From an uncultured Clostridia bacterium (GTDB lineage Bacteria; Bacillota; Clostridia; Christensenellales; UBA1242): a stretch of 54,542 nt of DNA. The notes under the pieces are model-generated. The model made no database searches. It was not told the DNA's origin and saw only the letters and a list, made by a program, of their open reading frames with translations. Below, one piece after another: positions 14,647 through 22,198 of the stretch; the stretch's first letter is position 1; the number at the start of each line of letters is the position of its first letter. The position numbers and the translations under genes are program-made. The stretch lies in assembly GCA_947630745.1 (NCBI GenBank), contig CANRIT010000009.1:1-54542 (forward strand). The letters are read 5' to 3'.

Positions 14647-16152
14647 TTATAAAATTTGAAGATTTTTGCCAAACACTTTTCTAAAATCGCCAGCCACACT
14701 CATCGCTTGGCTAATCTCCAAGGTGGCATCCTTTTCCACTTCGGTTTTTAATATAACTGTGTCGCCAAGCACATCGCACTGAATGTCTTTAACCACATTG
14801 GCGTTGGTTATGTTAAGCATGGTTGCCATTTTTATAATTATTGCCAATTTTTTAACTGCATCCAAATCTTCATCATTAACAATGTCATTGTATCTAACCC
14901 ATTCGTTCAAACTGAAATCGTCAACATTTTGACTTGCCGCAACAAAGGCTGCCAAAATAATTTCTTTATGCGAAGCGCCATAGATGTTGCTGTTTAAAAT
15001 AACTGGGAAGCAATTTTTTTGGTAGTTTTCGTACGAAATGCGCTTGCCCGACATGCACATGCTTGCCGCGATGCGCAAAACTTTAACATATTGGCGGGAA
15101 AGTTTGTGCAAAACCTTTAACTGCTTGTACAAAATTACCGCAATTGAATAGTTGTTGTCAATGTTGATTGAAGTTGGATAAAATTCGTTGATAGAACTAA
15201 GCGAATAACCCAATATGTCAAGCAGTGGCTTTTCGCCCGTCTGCCCAAGCAAGTTTTTGGCAACAATGCCGTACATTTCGCTGTTGGAAGAAATTTTTAT
15301 TCCGCCGCGAACAAATTCGTTAAATGCGGCCTTAATCATTGCAAACCCAACTGCAACCACATCCGCGCGCTTGTCCGATATGCCTTTAAGTTTTTTGGCC
15401 TTATCTAAATCTAGCCCGCGAACAAGGTTGTACACCTTTGTAAAACTATCCGTAGTTACTTCGTAATTGTGTGCCTTGTCAAGCGGATACCTTGATGAAC
15501 GGCGCGATAGTTTGCCAAGGCTGTCAAAAATTTCACCTATGCCAATAAATTCGCTTTCATCTTCAAGTTTGTAAAGCCAATCAAGCTTTTTAATTTCCTT
15601 AGTCATGTCCGCGCATGCCTTATCCATACATTCGCTAAGCGATTTGCCCGCGCATTTTTCAAGCAAACTGATTGTACCCCATGGCAGTGAGATGCTGTTT
15701 ACAATAACGCGTCTATTAAAGCGGATGATTTCGGTTGAATAGTCGCCCACCTGCATAATAACGCCGCGCGTCATTGGGAACGAGTACAAAACCGAACTGT
15801 GCAATGCGGCAATCTGCTCGTCTGGTGTAAGCACTTTGAAATACAGCGATACCGTTTTGTAAACCTCGTCTAAAAAGGCGATTTGGTTTCTAGCGCGCGC
15901 CAAAACTGGGCTTGCGTAGCAGATGAAGTTTTCCACCTTTAAGCCGTCAACAATTTTGCGCAAGGTTTTAAGTATGGAAATAGTTTCTTGCACGCGGGCG
16001 GGTTTTATATATCCATCGCGCTCCATATCTTGCAAAATTTTGATTGGCTCTTTAATCTGCTGTTCAATGGCAAAAAAGCCAGTGTTGGTGTAATTGTATA
16101 TTGTCATTTTGATGTCGTTGACACCCATTTCAAAAACTGCTAATTTATTCAT
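14647..16152 (-). CDS. Ppx/GppA family exopolyphosphatase / pppGpp phosphohydrolase
   Basis: 501 residues with the ASKHA phosphatase N-terminal fold (LAVFEMGVNDIKMTIYNY; then MQVGDYSTEIIRFNRR and GTISLLEKCAG) and a C-terminal HD-like helical domain (about 310-480). Family members release orthophosphate from polyphosphate or convert pppGpp to ppGpp. Several signature residues differ from textbook Ppx: the first loop reads FEMGVND instead of DxGSxS, and the 'DxGGGSTE' loop is QVGDYSTE, with two glycines missing. Activity may therefore be changed or lost. GGAGAAAT precedes ATG 16152. Monocistronic, with an AT-rich gap on both sides. Confidence 0.78.
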   Translation of the reverse strand: MNKLAVFEMGVNDIKMTIYNYTNTGFFAIEQQIKEPIKILQDMERDGYIKPARVQETISILKTLRKIVDGLKVENFICYASPVLARARNQIAFLDEVYKTVSLYFKVLTPDEQIAALHSSVLYSFPMTRGVIMQVGDYSTEIIRFNRRVIVNSISLPWGTISLLEKCAGKSLSECMDKACADMTKEIKKLDWLYKLEDESEFIGIGEIFDSLGKLSRRSSRYPLDKAHNYEVTTDSFTKVYNLVRGLDLDKAKKLKGISDKRADVVAVGFAMIKAAFNEFVRGGIKISSNSEMYGIVAKNLLGQTGEKPLLDILGYSLSSINEFYPTSINIDNNYSIAVILYKQLKVLHKLSRQYVKVLRIAASMCMSGKRISYENYQKNCFPVILNSNIYGASHKEIILAAFVAASQNVDDFSLNEWVRYNDIVNDEDLDAVKKLAIIIKMATMLNITNANVVKDIQCDVLGDTVILKTEVEKDATLEISQAMSVAGDFRKVFGKNLQIL

Positions 16153-16409
16153 ACATTTCTCCTATTATATAATTAACATGCATATTATTTAGCACTATTT
16201 TTAGATATAGTCAATAGGTTTTTGAAAAATTTTTTAAATTTTTTTTACCAATTTTTTGCTTACATTTTGCCCATTTTTGTATGTAATTTTAAAGGTTTTG
16301 CAATTTTTTTAAAAAATTTTTAAAATTTAATAAAAAATCTCAATTTTTTTGCAAAATTTTTGTGTTTTTGAAAAATTTTTTTAAATTTTTTATCTACTTG
16401 TTTAAATCT
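16153..16409. other. Very AT-rich intergenic stretch with phased T/A tracts
   Basis: No gene. There are many runs of 5-8 T or A, and a near-identical block of about 27 bp (GTTTTTGAAAAAT..., 16218-16246 and 16364-16391). Possibly intrinsically bent DNA or an alternative promoter context. A TTGACT (minus strand, near 16208-16213) with TAAATA 17 bp downstream may serve the Ppx gene. Confidence 0.4.
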
Positions 16410-17105
16410 CTATTTTAAAATCTTTTCAATTTCTGGCTCAAAAAGTTTAAACGCGGGGTTTGAATAGTCGGGTGCAACCTTAAACACCATGTTCTGTTTG
16501 CTTACTGGATGAACAAAATTTAACTGATAAGCCCACAAGGCGAGGTTGCCAGCATGCTGTTTGTCGCCATACTTAAAGTCGCCAAACAGTGCGCAATTTA
16601 ATTGCCCGCTAAACTGAACGCGGATTTGATGACTTCGCCCAGTTATTAGGTTTACATCTACCAAACTTAGATTGTTTTTGCTTGCAACAATGTTGTATTC
16701 CAACACCGCTTGCTTTGCCCCAAGTGTAAGTTTTGGCACAATTTTAACCGTGTTGGTTTTTTCATCCTTTTTTAAATATGTTGTAAGTTGGTCGGATTTT
16801 TGCTGCGGTTTGCCATTTATTACGCACAGATAACGCTTTTTAAGTTGCTTTTCTTTAAGTTGTTTAACAAGCCTATTTGCCGCCTTGCTTGTTTTTGCAA
16901 ACACCATCACCCCGCCAGTTGGTCGGTCAAGCCTATGCACCAGACCCAAAAACACATTGCCGGGCTTGTTGTCGCGCTGCTTTATAAAATTTTTGGTTAT
17001 GGTAAGCAAGTCTTCATCCTTGCTGTCGTCCGCTTGAACAGGGATGTTGTAAGGTTTTATTAAAACAATAATTTGATTATCTTCGTAAACTATTTGCGGA
17101 TTCAT
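16410..17105 (-). CDS. RluA-family pseudouridine synthase
   Basis: 231 residues. The catalytic motif HRLDRPTGG (about 57-65) contains the nucleophilic Asp, and GRSHQIRVQFS near 152-162 is the second conserved block. It isomerises specific uridines in 23S rRNA or tRNA to pseudouridine; no S4 domain is present, so the RluA/RluC substrate class cannot be fixed. The ATG overlaps the TGA of the upstream methyltransferase (ATGA), and GGAGG lies in the end of that gene. Last gene of a three-gene RNA-modification/CBS operon. Confidence 0.93.
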   Translation of the reverse strand: MNPQIVYEDNQIIVLIKPYNIPVQADDSKDEDLLTITKNFIKQRDNKPGNVFLGLVHRLDRPTGGVMVFAKTSKAANRLVKQLKEKQLKKRYLCVINGKPQQKSDQLTTYLKKDEKTNTVKIVPKLTLGAKQAVLEYNIVASKNNLSLVDVNLITGRSHQIRVQFSGQLNCALFGDFKYGDKQHAGNLALWAYQLNFVHPVSKQNMVFKVAPDYSNPAFKLFEPEIEKILK

Positions 17106-17956
17106 TTATCCTCCTTAAAAGTTTTTATTGCACTGCAACCACATGGCAGGACAATCCCCTTTTCGTTTGTTGGCAAGCCAACTTCATAACATTCGGTTAT
17201 ACCCCCGGGGAGTATGGCATTTAATATGTTGCCCATAACCGATGGTTGCAAGCCGGTGGTGTAACTGTTTATAAGCACAAACAGCGGATTTTTGCTAAGC
17301 ACACGCGCGCAAAGCTTAACAAAGGCAAAAATATCTTCTTCTATCTTCCATGTTTCGCCCTTTGGTCCGCGCCCAAAAGAAGGCGGGTCCATAATAATTG
17401 CATCGTAAAAATTGCCACGCCTAATTTCCCGCTCAACAAATTTTGCGCAGTCATCAACAATAAAGCGAATGTTGTCAACTTTATTTAAACGCGCGTTTTC
17501 TTTTGCAATTTCCACCATGCTTTTTGCCGCGTCAACATGGGTAACTTCCGCCCCAGCAAGCGCACATTCAACCGATGCCGCGCCCGTGTAGGCAAACAAG
17601 TTAAGTAGTTTAATTTTTCTGCCCGAATTTTTTATCAAATCGGTCATAATATCCCAATTAACCGCCTGCTCGGGGAAAAGGCAAATGTGCTTAAAACTCA
17701 TGGGTTTTATCAAAAATTTAACATTTTTGCGCGAAATTATCAAACTTTGCGGCATATTTTTGCTAAATTCCCAACCACCCGACTTGTTTAGGGTGCGGGT
17801 ATATTTTGCATCCACCTTTGATTTTATTGGCTTGTCCGTATTCCAAATAACTTGCGGGTCGGGGCGCAAAAAAGTGTAGCCACCAATGCGTTCCAACTTT
17901 TCCCCCGCCGCGGTGGCAAGCAGTTGATATTCAGTCCAATCAGTTGCAATCTTCAT
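17102..17956 (-). CDS. Class I SAM-dependent rRNA methyltransferase (RlmI/RlmK-like)
   Basis: 284 residues from ATG 17956, which shares a base with the TGA of the upstream gene. The Rossmann core has motif I LLNLFAYTGAASVECALAGA (about 117-136), the acidic loop VTHVDAAKSM and catalytic MDPPSFGRG, the NPPY-like motif of base methyltransferases in the RlmI/RlmK (Methyltrans_SAM) family. It probably methylates 23S rRNA. The N-terminal ~90 residues are the family's substrate-binding region; no PUA domain is evident. Confidence 0.88.
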   Translation of the reverse strand: MKIATDWTEYQLLATAAGEKLERIGGYTFLRPDPQVIWNTDKPIKSKVDAKYTRTLNKSGGWEFSKNMPQSLIISRKNVKFLIKPMSFKHICLFPEQAVNWDIMTDLIKNSGRKIKLLNLFAYTGAASVECALAGAEVTHVDAAKSMVEIAKENARLNKVDNIRFIVDDCAKFVEREIRRGNFYDAIIMDPPSFGRGPKGETWKIEEDIFAFVKLCARVLSKNPLFVLINSYTTGLQPSVMGNILNAILPGGITECYEVGLPTNEKGIVLPCGCSAIKTFKEDK

Positions 17957-18675
17957 CAATACACATCCAAAATCTTTTTCATATCCACAATGTCGGCAGT
18001 TGAAATAATTGAAAGCGGCTTGCTTGTGTCCTTGCCGTCCTTGGTTATTAAAATCACAAGCAGCTTGCGGTTGTTTTCAAACGAATTCATCGCCACATCA
18101 ATTGAAATGTTTTTGTCCGCAATCATAAAGTAATAGTCGTCACCCATGTCTTCAATAATCTCGCCGACCGAGGTGGTTGACACAAACTGCTGCAAATCCA
18201 CCCCTTCCGCCACCTTGTTGCCAAGCACGGTTAAAAGTTTGCGGGCATTTAACACACCAATAAGTTTTTCTTCTGCATAAATTGGAAGGTTGCCGTATCC
18301 TGTGCGCGAAATCAAACTCATTGCTTCGCCAATTTTTACTGTGTTGGCAAGCGTGATAACCTCCCTATTGCCCACACGGTCGATTGCAAGTGGCGGTTCG
18401 GTTATAAGTTTGGCAAGCTTTTCAATCTTCTCAACAATTTCATCGTGTGGCTCTGCAATTGTGTACTTTTTGTTGCCAGTATGCACAATCGCGTTGCGAA
18501 GTCGCCCAAAATCAATCAAATCTTCCTCATACTTTCTAACCACCGAATTAAGCACCACGCATCGCCTTATCAAATCAGAAAAACTCATGCTGCGCTTAAA
18601 ACTGTAAATTGTGCGCAACGCATAGTCAATTTGATTGTACGCCGTAATAAATCTTGTAGAATTTTCTCTTGTCAT
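17956..18675 (-). CDS. CBS-domain protein
   Basis: 239 residues from ATG 18675 with AAAGGAG 5-6 nt upstream. The N-terminal ~90 residues are helical (SFSDLIRRCVVLNSVVRKYE; LRNAIVHTG). Two CBS motifs follow, about 95-160 (VKIGEAMSLISRTGYGNLPI) and 165-235 (TSVGEIIEDMGDDYYFMIAD). CBS pairs bind adenine nucleotides as energy sensors. It leads the operon with the methyltransferase and the RluA enzyme, with overlapping start/stop codons. A structured leader (18692-18791) precedes it. The RNAIVH stretch is HEPN-like, but this is only a hint. Confidence 0.85.
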   Translation of the reverse strand: MTRENSTRFITAYNQIDYALRTIYSFKRSMSFSDLIRRCVVLNSVVRKYEEDLIDFGRLRNAIVHTGNKKYTIAEPHDEIVEKIEKLAKLITEPPLAIDRVGNREVITLANTVKIGEAMSLISRTGYGNLPIYAEEKLIGVLNARKLLTVLGNKVAEGVDLQQFVSTTSVGEIIEDMGDDYYFMIADKNISIDVAMNSFENNRKLLVILITKDGKDTSKPLSIISTADIVDMKKILDVY

Positions 18676-18691
18676 GTTAACTCCTTTAAAT

Positions 18692-18791
18692 GAGCGCTGC
18701 GTACAAATATATTTATAACGCAGTGTGAAATGCAAAGGGTAATTATATCCTTCTACGCCTACGCAGGCTCAACTTGGATATATTACATTTC
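18692..18791. other. Two nested hairpins in the leader of the CBS operon
   Basis: CGCTGCGT (18695-18702) pairs with ACGCAGTG (18718-18725). GAAATG (18727-18732) and TAATTATATCC (18740-18750) pair with GGATATATTA (18775-18784) and CATTTC (18786-18791), around an inner GCCT/AGGC stem. It lies between the promoter area and the ribosome site on the minus strand. Function unknown; a cis-regulatory RNA is possible. Confidence 0.5.
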
Positions 18792-18857
18792 TCCATAATG
18801 ATTATACCACATTATTTATTAAATACAAAATATTTTTAACAATTTTAAATTTTGATA

Positions 18858-18886
18858 TTGACAAACTTGTAGTTCGGCTATATAAT
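18858..18886 (+). promoter_or_regulatory. Consensus promoter of the 453-aa orphan gene
   Basis: TTGACA (18858-18863), 17-bp spacer, TATAAT (18881-18886). The leader is only about 12 nt and contains GGAGG. Confidence 0.92.
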
Positions 18887-18905
18887 TATTATGGAGGATG
18901 TATAA

Positions 18906-20267
18906 ATGAGAATTTATAAAAATTTCAACAGCATTATTGATGATTTAGTTGAACTTATTTCCGCTACTGGGCACTTATTATCTCAATATAACTTTTTTGT
19001 TGTTAAAGAAAAATTGCAAGAATATAAGGAGCTCGATAACATTGATGAAATTATAGATGCAACTCTTGAAAGATTAAAAGGCAATCCTTATCATATATTA
19101 GAGCTTGCACAAGCCGCACAGCAAGAAGATATATCTATTGACGTTATTAAATTTGAAAATGAGTTTTTAGCCGCCTATGATAATGGTGAGTCCGTAGATA
19201 GTAAAACGCTATATTATTTTGCTGCGCATATTAAAGGTGCAAATGTAGAACTTATTGAAGATTATATCTTGAAAATAAAAGAGGATGTTCATATCGCGGA
19301 TTATTCACAAGTTATAGGTTCTGACAAACAAAAAATTTTTGAATATTTAAAAAATTCTTCAAACCCACAAGCAATATATCATTATATTGCAGATAATAAA
19401 TTAGATAAAGAAAAGTTTGAAACTTTAAAACAATTACTTTTTGACATTGGCGATGTGTATTGGATTCATAGATTTAAAAAAGAAATTGAACATTACACCC
19501 CAAATCAACTTCAAGAATATCTTTTAACATGCGATGATATAAAAATGGTTGGCAAACAGTTATGCTCACCTAGTTTAATTGATAACGAAAGATTTGAAAA
19601 TAAATACATCAGTTTATTAAGAGATAACCCAACTTATCATAATTATGATATATTGTTTCGTTACATCAGACATACTTACAAAAAGAAATGCAGCAAATTT
19701 GATGTGATTTTTGAAAATTGTCCGTTTGCTGATATATCTAAATTATATAATTCGTTAGATAAAAAAGAAAAAGACAAAAATAAAGAAATTGAGGCTAAAG
19801 AAGAACAAACAAAGACTAAAGAAGAACAAACAAACATTTTAAAAAGAAACCAGAAATTAATTCTATATTTTAAACAAGTAGCTGGCAAATATCTTACTGA
19901 CGCGGAGTATTTATTTAATGAGACTAATGTTGATCATTTAAATTCCGTTACAAAATCAAAACACTTAAACTACAGCAAGGAAGAATTAAATGCTTTTGCG
20001 GAAGAACTTAAACCTATCGTAAAAGAAGGCAAAAAATTATGCTCATTTTTCAGGATTCTTGGTAGATCAGGCGCACATCCTAATGAAAACTTTAACAATG
20101 AAAGATTTAACCCACCTATTGAATATCAATCAAGCAGAATTTCCGAAACTGAATTAAAACGCTTAATTGATGCAATTGTGGCTTGCTATAACAAGGTTGC
20201 TAAAAGTCTGTTAGATGCGGGATTAATTGAATCCACTCATAAAGACTTTATGGAATTAAGCAAATAA
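18906..20267 (+). CDS. Orphan 453-aa protein, possible HEPN/DUF4145-like C-terminus
   Basis: 453 residues, no membrane segment. Residues 1-280 are helical and repeat-like (for example PYHILELAQAAQQEDISIDV; TYHNYDILFRYIRHTYKKK). Residues ~287-320 are a Lys/Glu coiled coil with a duplicated EEQTKTK. The C-terminal ~120 residues contain FFRILGRSGAHPNENF, reminiscent of the 'LRxIGNxAAH' helix of DUF4145/HEPN proteins, followed by a long helix. No family is certain. A single gene with its own strong promoter and terminator, lower G+C and opposite strand to its housekeeping neighbours, it looks acquired. A defence or RNA-acting role is a guess based on the HEPN-like hint. Confidence 0.75.
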   Translation: MRIYKNFNSIIDDLVELISATGHLLSQYNFFVVKEKLQEYKELDNIDEIIDATLERLKGNPYHILELAQAAQQEDISIDVIKFENEFLAAYDNGESVDSKTLYYFAAHIKGANVELIEDYILKIKEDVHIADYSQVIGSDKQKIFEYLKNSSNPQAIYHYIADNKLDKEKFETLKQLLFDIGDVYWIHRFKKEIEHYTPNQLQEYLLTCDDIKMVGKQLCSPSLIDNERFENKYISLLRDNPTYHNYDILFRYIRHTYKKKCSKFDVIFENCPFADISKLYNSLDKKEKDKNKEIEAKEEQTKTKEEQTNILKRNQKLILYFKQVAGKYLTDAEYLFNETNVDHLNSVTKSKHLNYSKEELNAFAEELKPIVKEGKKLCSFFRILGRSGAHPNENFNNERFNPPIEYQSSRISETELKRLIDAIVACYNKVAKSLLDAGLIESTHKDFMELSK

Positions 20268-20288
20268 AAAGACAAAATTTTGTCTTTT
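20267..20288 (+). terminator. Terminator of the 453-aa gene
   Basis: AAAGACAAAA/TTTTGTCTTT stem followed by a run of T directly after the stop codon. Confidence 0.75.
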
Positions 20289-20299
20289 TTTATTTTTAA

Positions 20300-20325
20300 C
20301 AAAAAAAACGCGAAGAATCGCGTTA
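20300..20325 (-). terminator. Terminator of SRP RNA
   Basis: Minus-strand stem AACGCGA/TCGCGTT (20308-20325) then eight T. Confidence 0.85.
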
Positions 20326-20333
20326 ATGGTTAG

Positions 20334-20601
20334 TTGCACATGTTGTATTGTAACAAATCGACTGCTGGCATAAACTTAATGCACTCCACAAAAGCAACCT
20401 TGTAGCACATGTCGTATCCCGCTTAATGCTGCTGCCTTCCAGCCCTGACATAGTTCACAGGGCGGCATTGTACAAGACCTTTATTTCAACATACACAAAG
20501 CCTACTCAACACAACCAAGTTTGCTCCGCTACAACACGATCAGCCCCGCTGTAGTGGCTTGCGGGTTACAGGGCACCACTAGCTCCCCACCTAGTGCAAC
20601 C
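20334..20601 (-). ncRNA. ffs: Large (Alu-domain) signal recognition particle RNA
   Basis: About 268 nt. The helix 8 signature (minus strand) GTCAGG...GGAAGGCAGCAGC is present near 20425-20465. The 5' Alu domain carries GTGGGGAGCTAGTGGTGCCC, with the two loop motifs typical of Gram-positive scRNA, and the 5' TTGCAC pairs with GTGCAA at the 3' end. The large form with an Alu domain points to Bacillota. With Ffh protein it targets membrane proteins to FtsY/SecYEG. Confidence 0.93.
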
Positions 20602-20607
20602 GATTAT

Positions 20608-20636
20608 ATTATACAACATAACCAAATAAATTTCAA
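20608..20636 (-). promoter_or_regulatory. Promoter of SRP RNA
   Basis: Minus-strand TTGAAA (20631-20636), 17-bp spacer, TATAAT (20608-20613). Start predicted at about 20601, which sets the RNA 5' end. Confidence 0.85.
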
Positions 20637-20688
20637 GTGTTTTTGTTAAAAAAGTTAAATTCGCCAAAACATGCACATTTTTTTAGAT

Positions 20689-22008
20689 TTAATCGTCAAT
20701 TGTGTATTCTGGTTTGATAATTGTGTATTTTGACGCAAATTTTTTGATAAGCACCTTGATGAAGAAGATAAGCATGGTGACGATTGGTATAAGCAGCACG
20801 CCCGCGTAAATCAGGTTTGCCCAGCCAAAATTGTCGTTGAAAATGTTAAGCAGTTGGGCGTAGAAAAGGTTGATGATAGCAATGCCGGAATATTCCGCAA
20901 TTGTCCTTAACGCGTACAGCCGCTCGTGGTTTTTGGTTTGTGTGCAAACTTGCATATAGTTGTTTAGGAAAATGCTGTTTGGCGACCTTAAACAACATGT
21001 TACCAGCATAACCAGCAGCAACAGCACAATTTTAAACACAGAATTTGGCATAAACAAATAGATAAGCCCGCTGGTTACAATTGACACAAAGAAGGTTACC
21101 ACAAATATAATAAGGCTTCTTAACCCAAATTTAAGGTTGAATTTAAACTGATATTTGCTTGACAGCCCCATAATTATGCGCATAAGGGCAAAGATGTAAC
21201 CAAACAACCAAATTGGCATTTTGCCCGATTCGGTAAGCTGTTGAAGGTACAACCTAAACTGGGTGGTGTCAACTGACAGCGCGCCCCTAAAGAAGAAAGC
21301 GTACAACAACAGCGTAACAATAAACGATGAGGACAAAATTTTTAAAAACCCGTCTGGCTTTCTGGCTTGCTTTTCTTTGTAAGTAAGCGGTTTTAGGTCG
21401 ACATTTTGGGCTTGATATTTTTCTGGATTTTTAAGGAAGAGCGAAAACCCTTGTGAAAACACCAACACGCAAAAGGCAAGAGCAATTGGCAATGTTGGGT
21501 GAACGGAAAATAGATAGGTTGACGCAATTGCGCTTAGTGCTTCAAGCACATAATAATAGTTTACCCCCTTGCCGTACACGCGCTGATAATCTTTATCCCT
21601 ATCCACCACATGCAGACTGTTGTTTAAAATTGCAATGTTTTTAACTGAAAATATAATGTAGCCAAACGCCAAAAATATTGTGCCAAACGCAAAGAGCAGG
21701 AAGTTACCTTTTGGGCTAAAAATTAAAATAAGCAGCCAAATCATATACCCAAGCGTGCCAAAGCGCGAGGCGGTGACCGAACTAACTTTTGTAAACCACT
21801 TTGTGACAGGTATGCACATTATGCAAGCGGAAATTGTTTGCACTGAGTCAAGCATAATTGCTTGCGGAAAGGTTAAGCCTTTAAATTGCGTGTAGTACAA
21901 AGTGGAAATGGTCCAAACAAAAATGACATCCCAAGTAAGTGCTAAATAAAAGGGATATAAGCGAATGTTTCTGTTCATATAATACTGTTTGCGTTCTTCG
22001 TTTGTCAT
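20689..22008 (-). CDS. MFS-like membrane transporter
   Basis: 439 residues from ATG 22008; a TTG three bases earlier is less likely. About 12 hydrophobic segments are visible, in two halves separated by a basic loop (LKPLTYKEKQARKPDG, about 212-227), the major facilitator layout. The motif between TM2 and TM3 is weak (TKWFTKVSSVTASRFGTLGY). The substrate is not deducible. No clear ribosome site. Its 3' end lies close to SRP RNA and its 5' side to the polA terminator, so it is a single transcription unit. Confidence 0.75.
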   Translation of the reverse strand: MTNEERKQYYMNRNIRLYPFYLALTWDVIFVWTISTLYYTQFKGLTFPQAIMLDSVQTISACIMCIPVTKWFTKVSSVTASRFGTLGYMIWLLILIFSPKGNFLLFAFGTIFLAFGYIIFSVKNIAILNNSLHVVDRDKDYQRVYGKGVNYYYVLEALSAIASTYLFSVHPTLPIALAFCVLVFSQGFSLFLKNPEKYQAQNVDLKPLTYKEKQARKPDGFLKILSSSFIVTLLLYAFFFRGALSVDTTQFRLYLQQLTESGKMPIWLFGYIFALMRIIMGLSSKYQFKFNLKFGLRSLIIFVVTFFVSIVTSGLIYLFMPNSVFKIVLLLLVMLVTCCLRSPNSIFLNNYMQVCTQTKNHERLYALRTIAEYSGIAIINLFYAQLLNIFNDNFGWANLIYAGVLLIPIVTMLIFFIKVLIKKFASKYTIIKPEYTIDD

Positions 22009-22170
22009 CAATTTTATTTTATATCAATTTACAAATTATTACAAATAATTTGCTACAAAATTTTGTAAATTTTAAACTTTTTGCAACTTTTTTGTGTGTT
22101 TTTTTAATATTTTTGCTAAGTTTTATATTTATTTAACAATCTTTTAAAGTTTTTTTGTGTGGTGAGCAAA

Positions 22171-22198
22171 CAAAAAATCCGCATGGTGGCGCGGATTT
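22171..22198 (-). terminator. Terminator of polA
   Basis: Stem AAATCCGC/GCGGATTT (22175-22182 with 22191-22198), 8-nt loop, T run on the minus strand; overlaps the stop codon. Confidence 0.85.
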
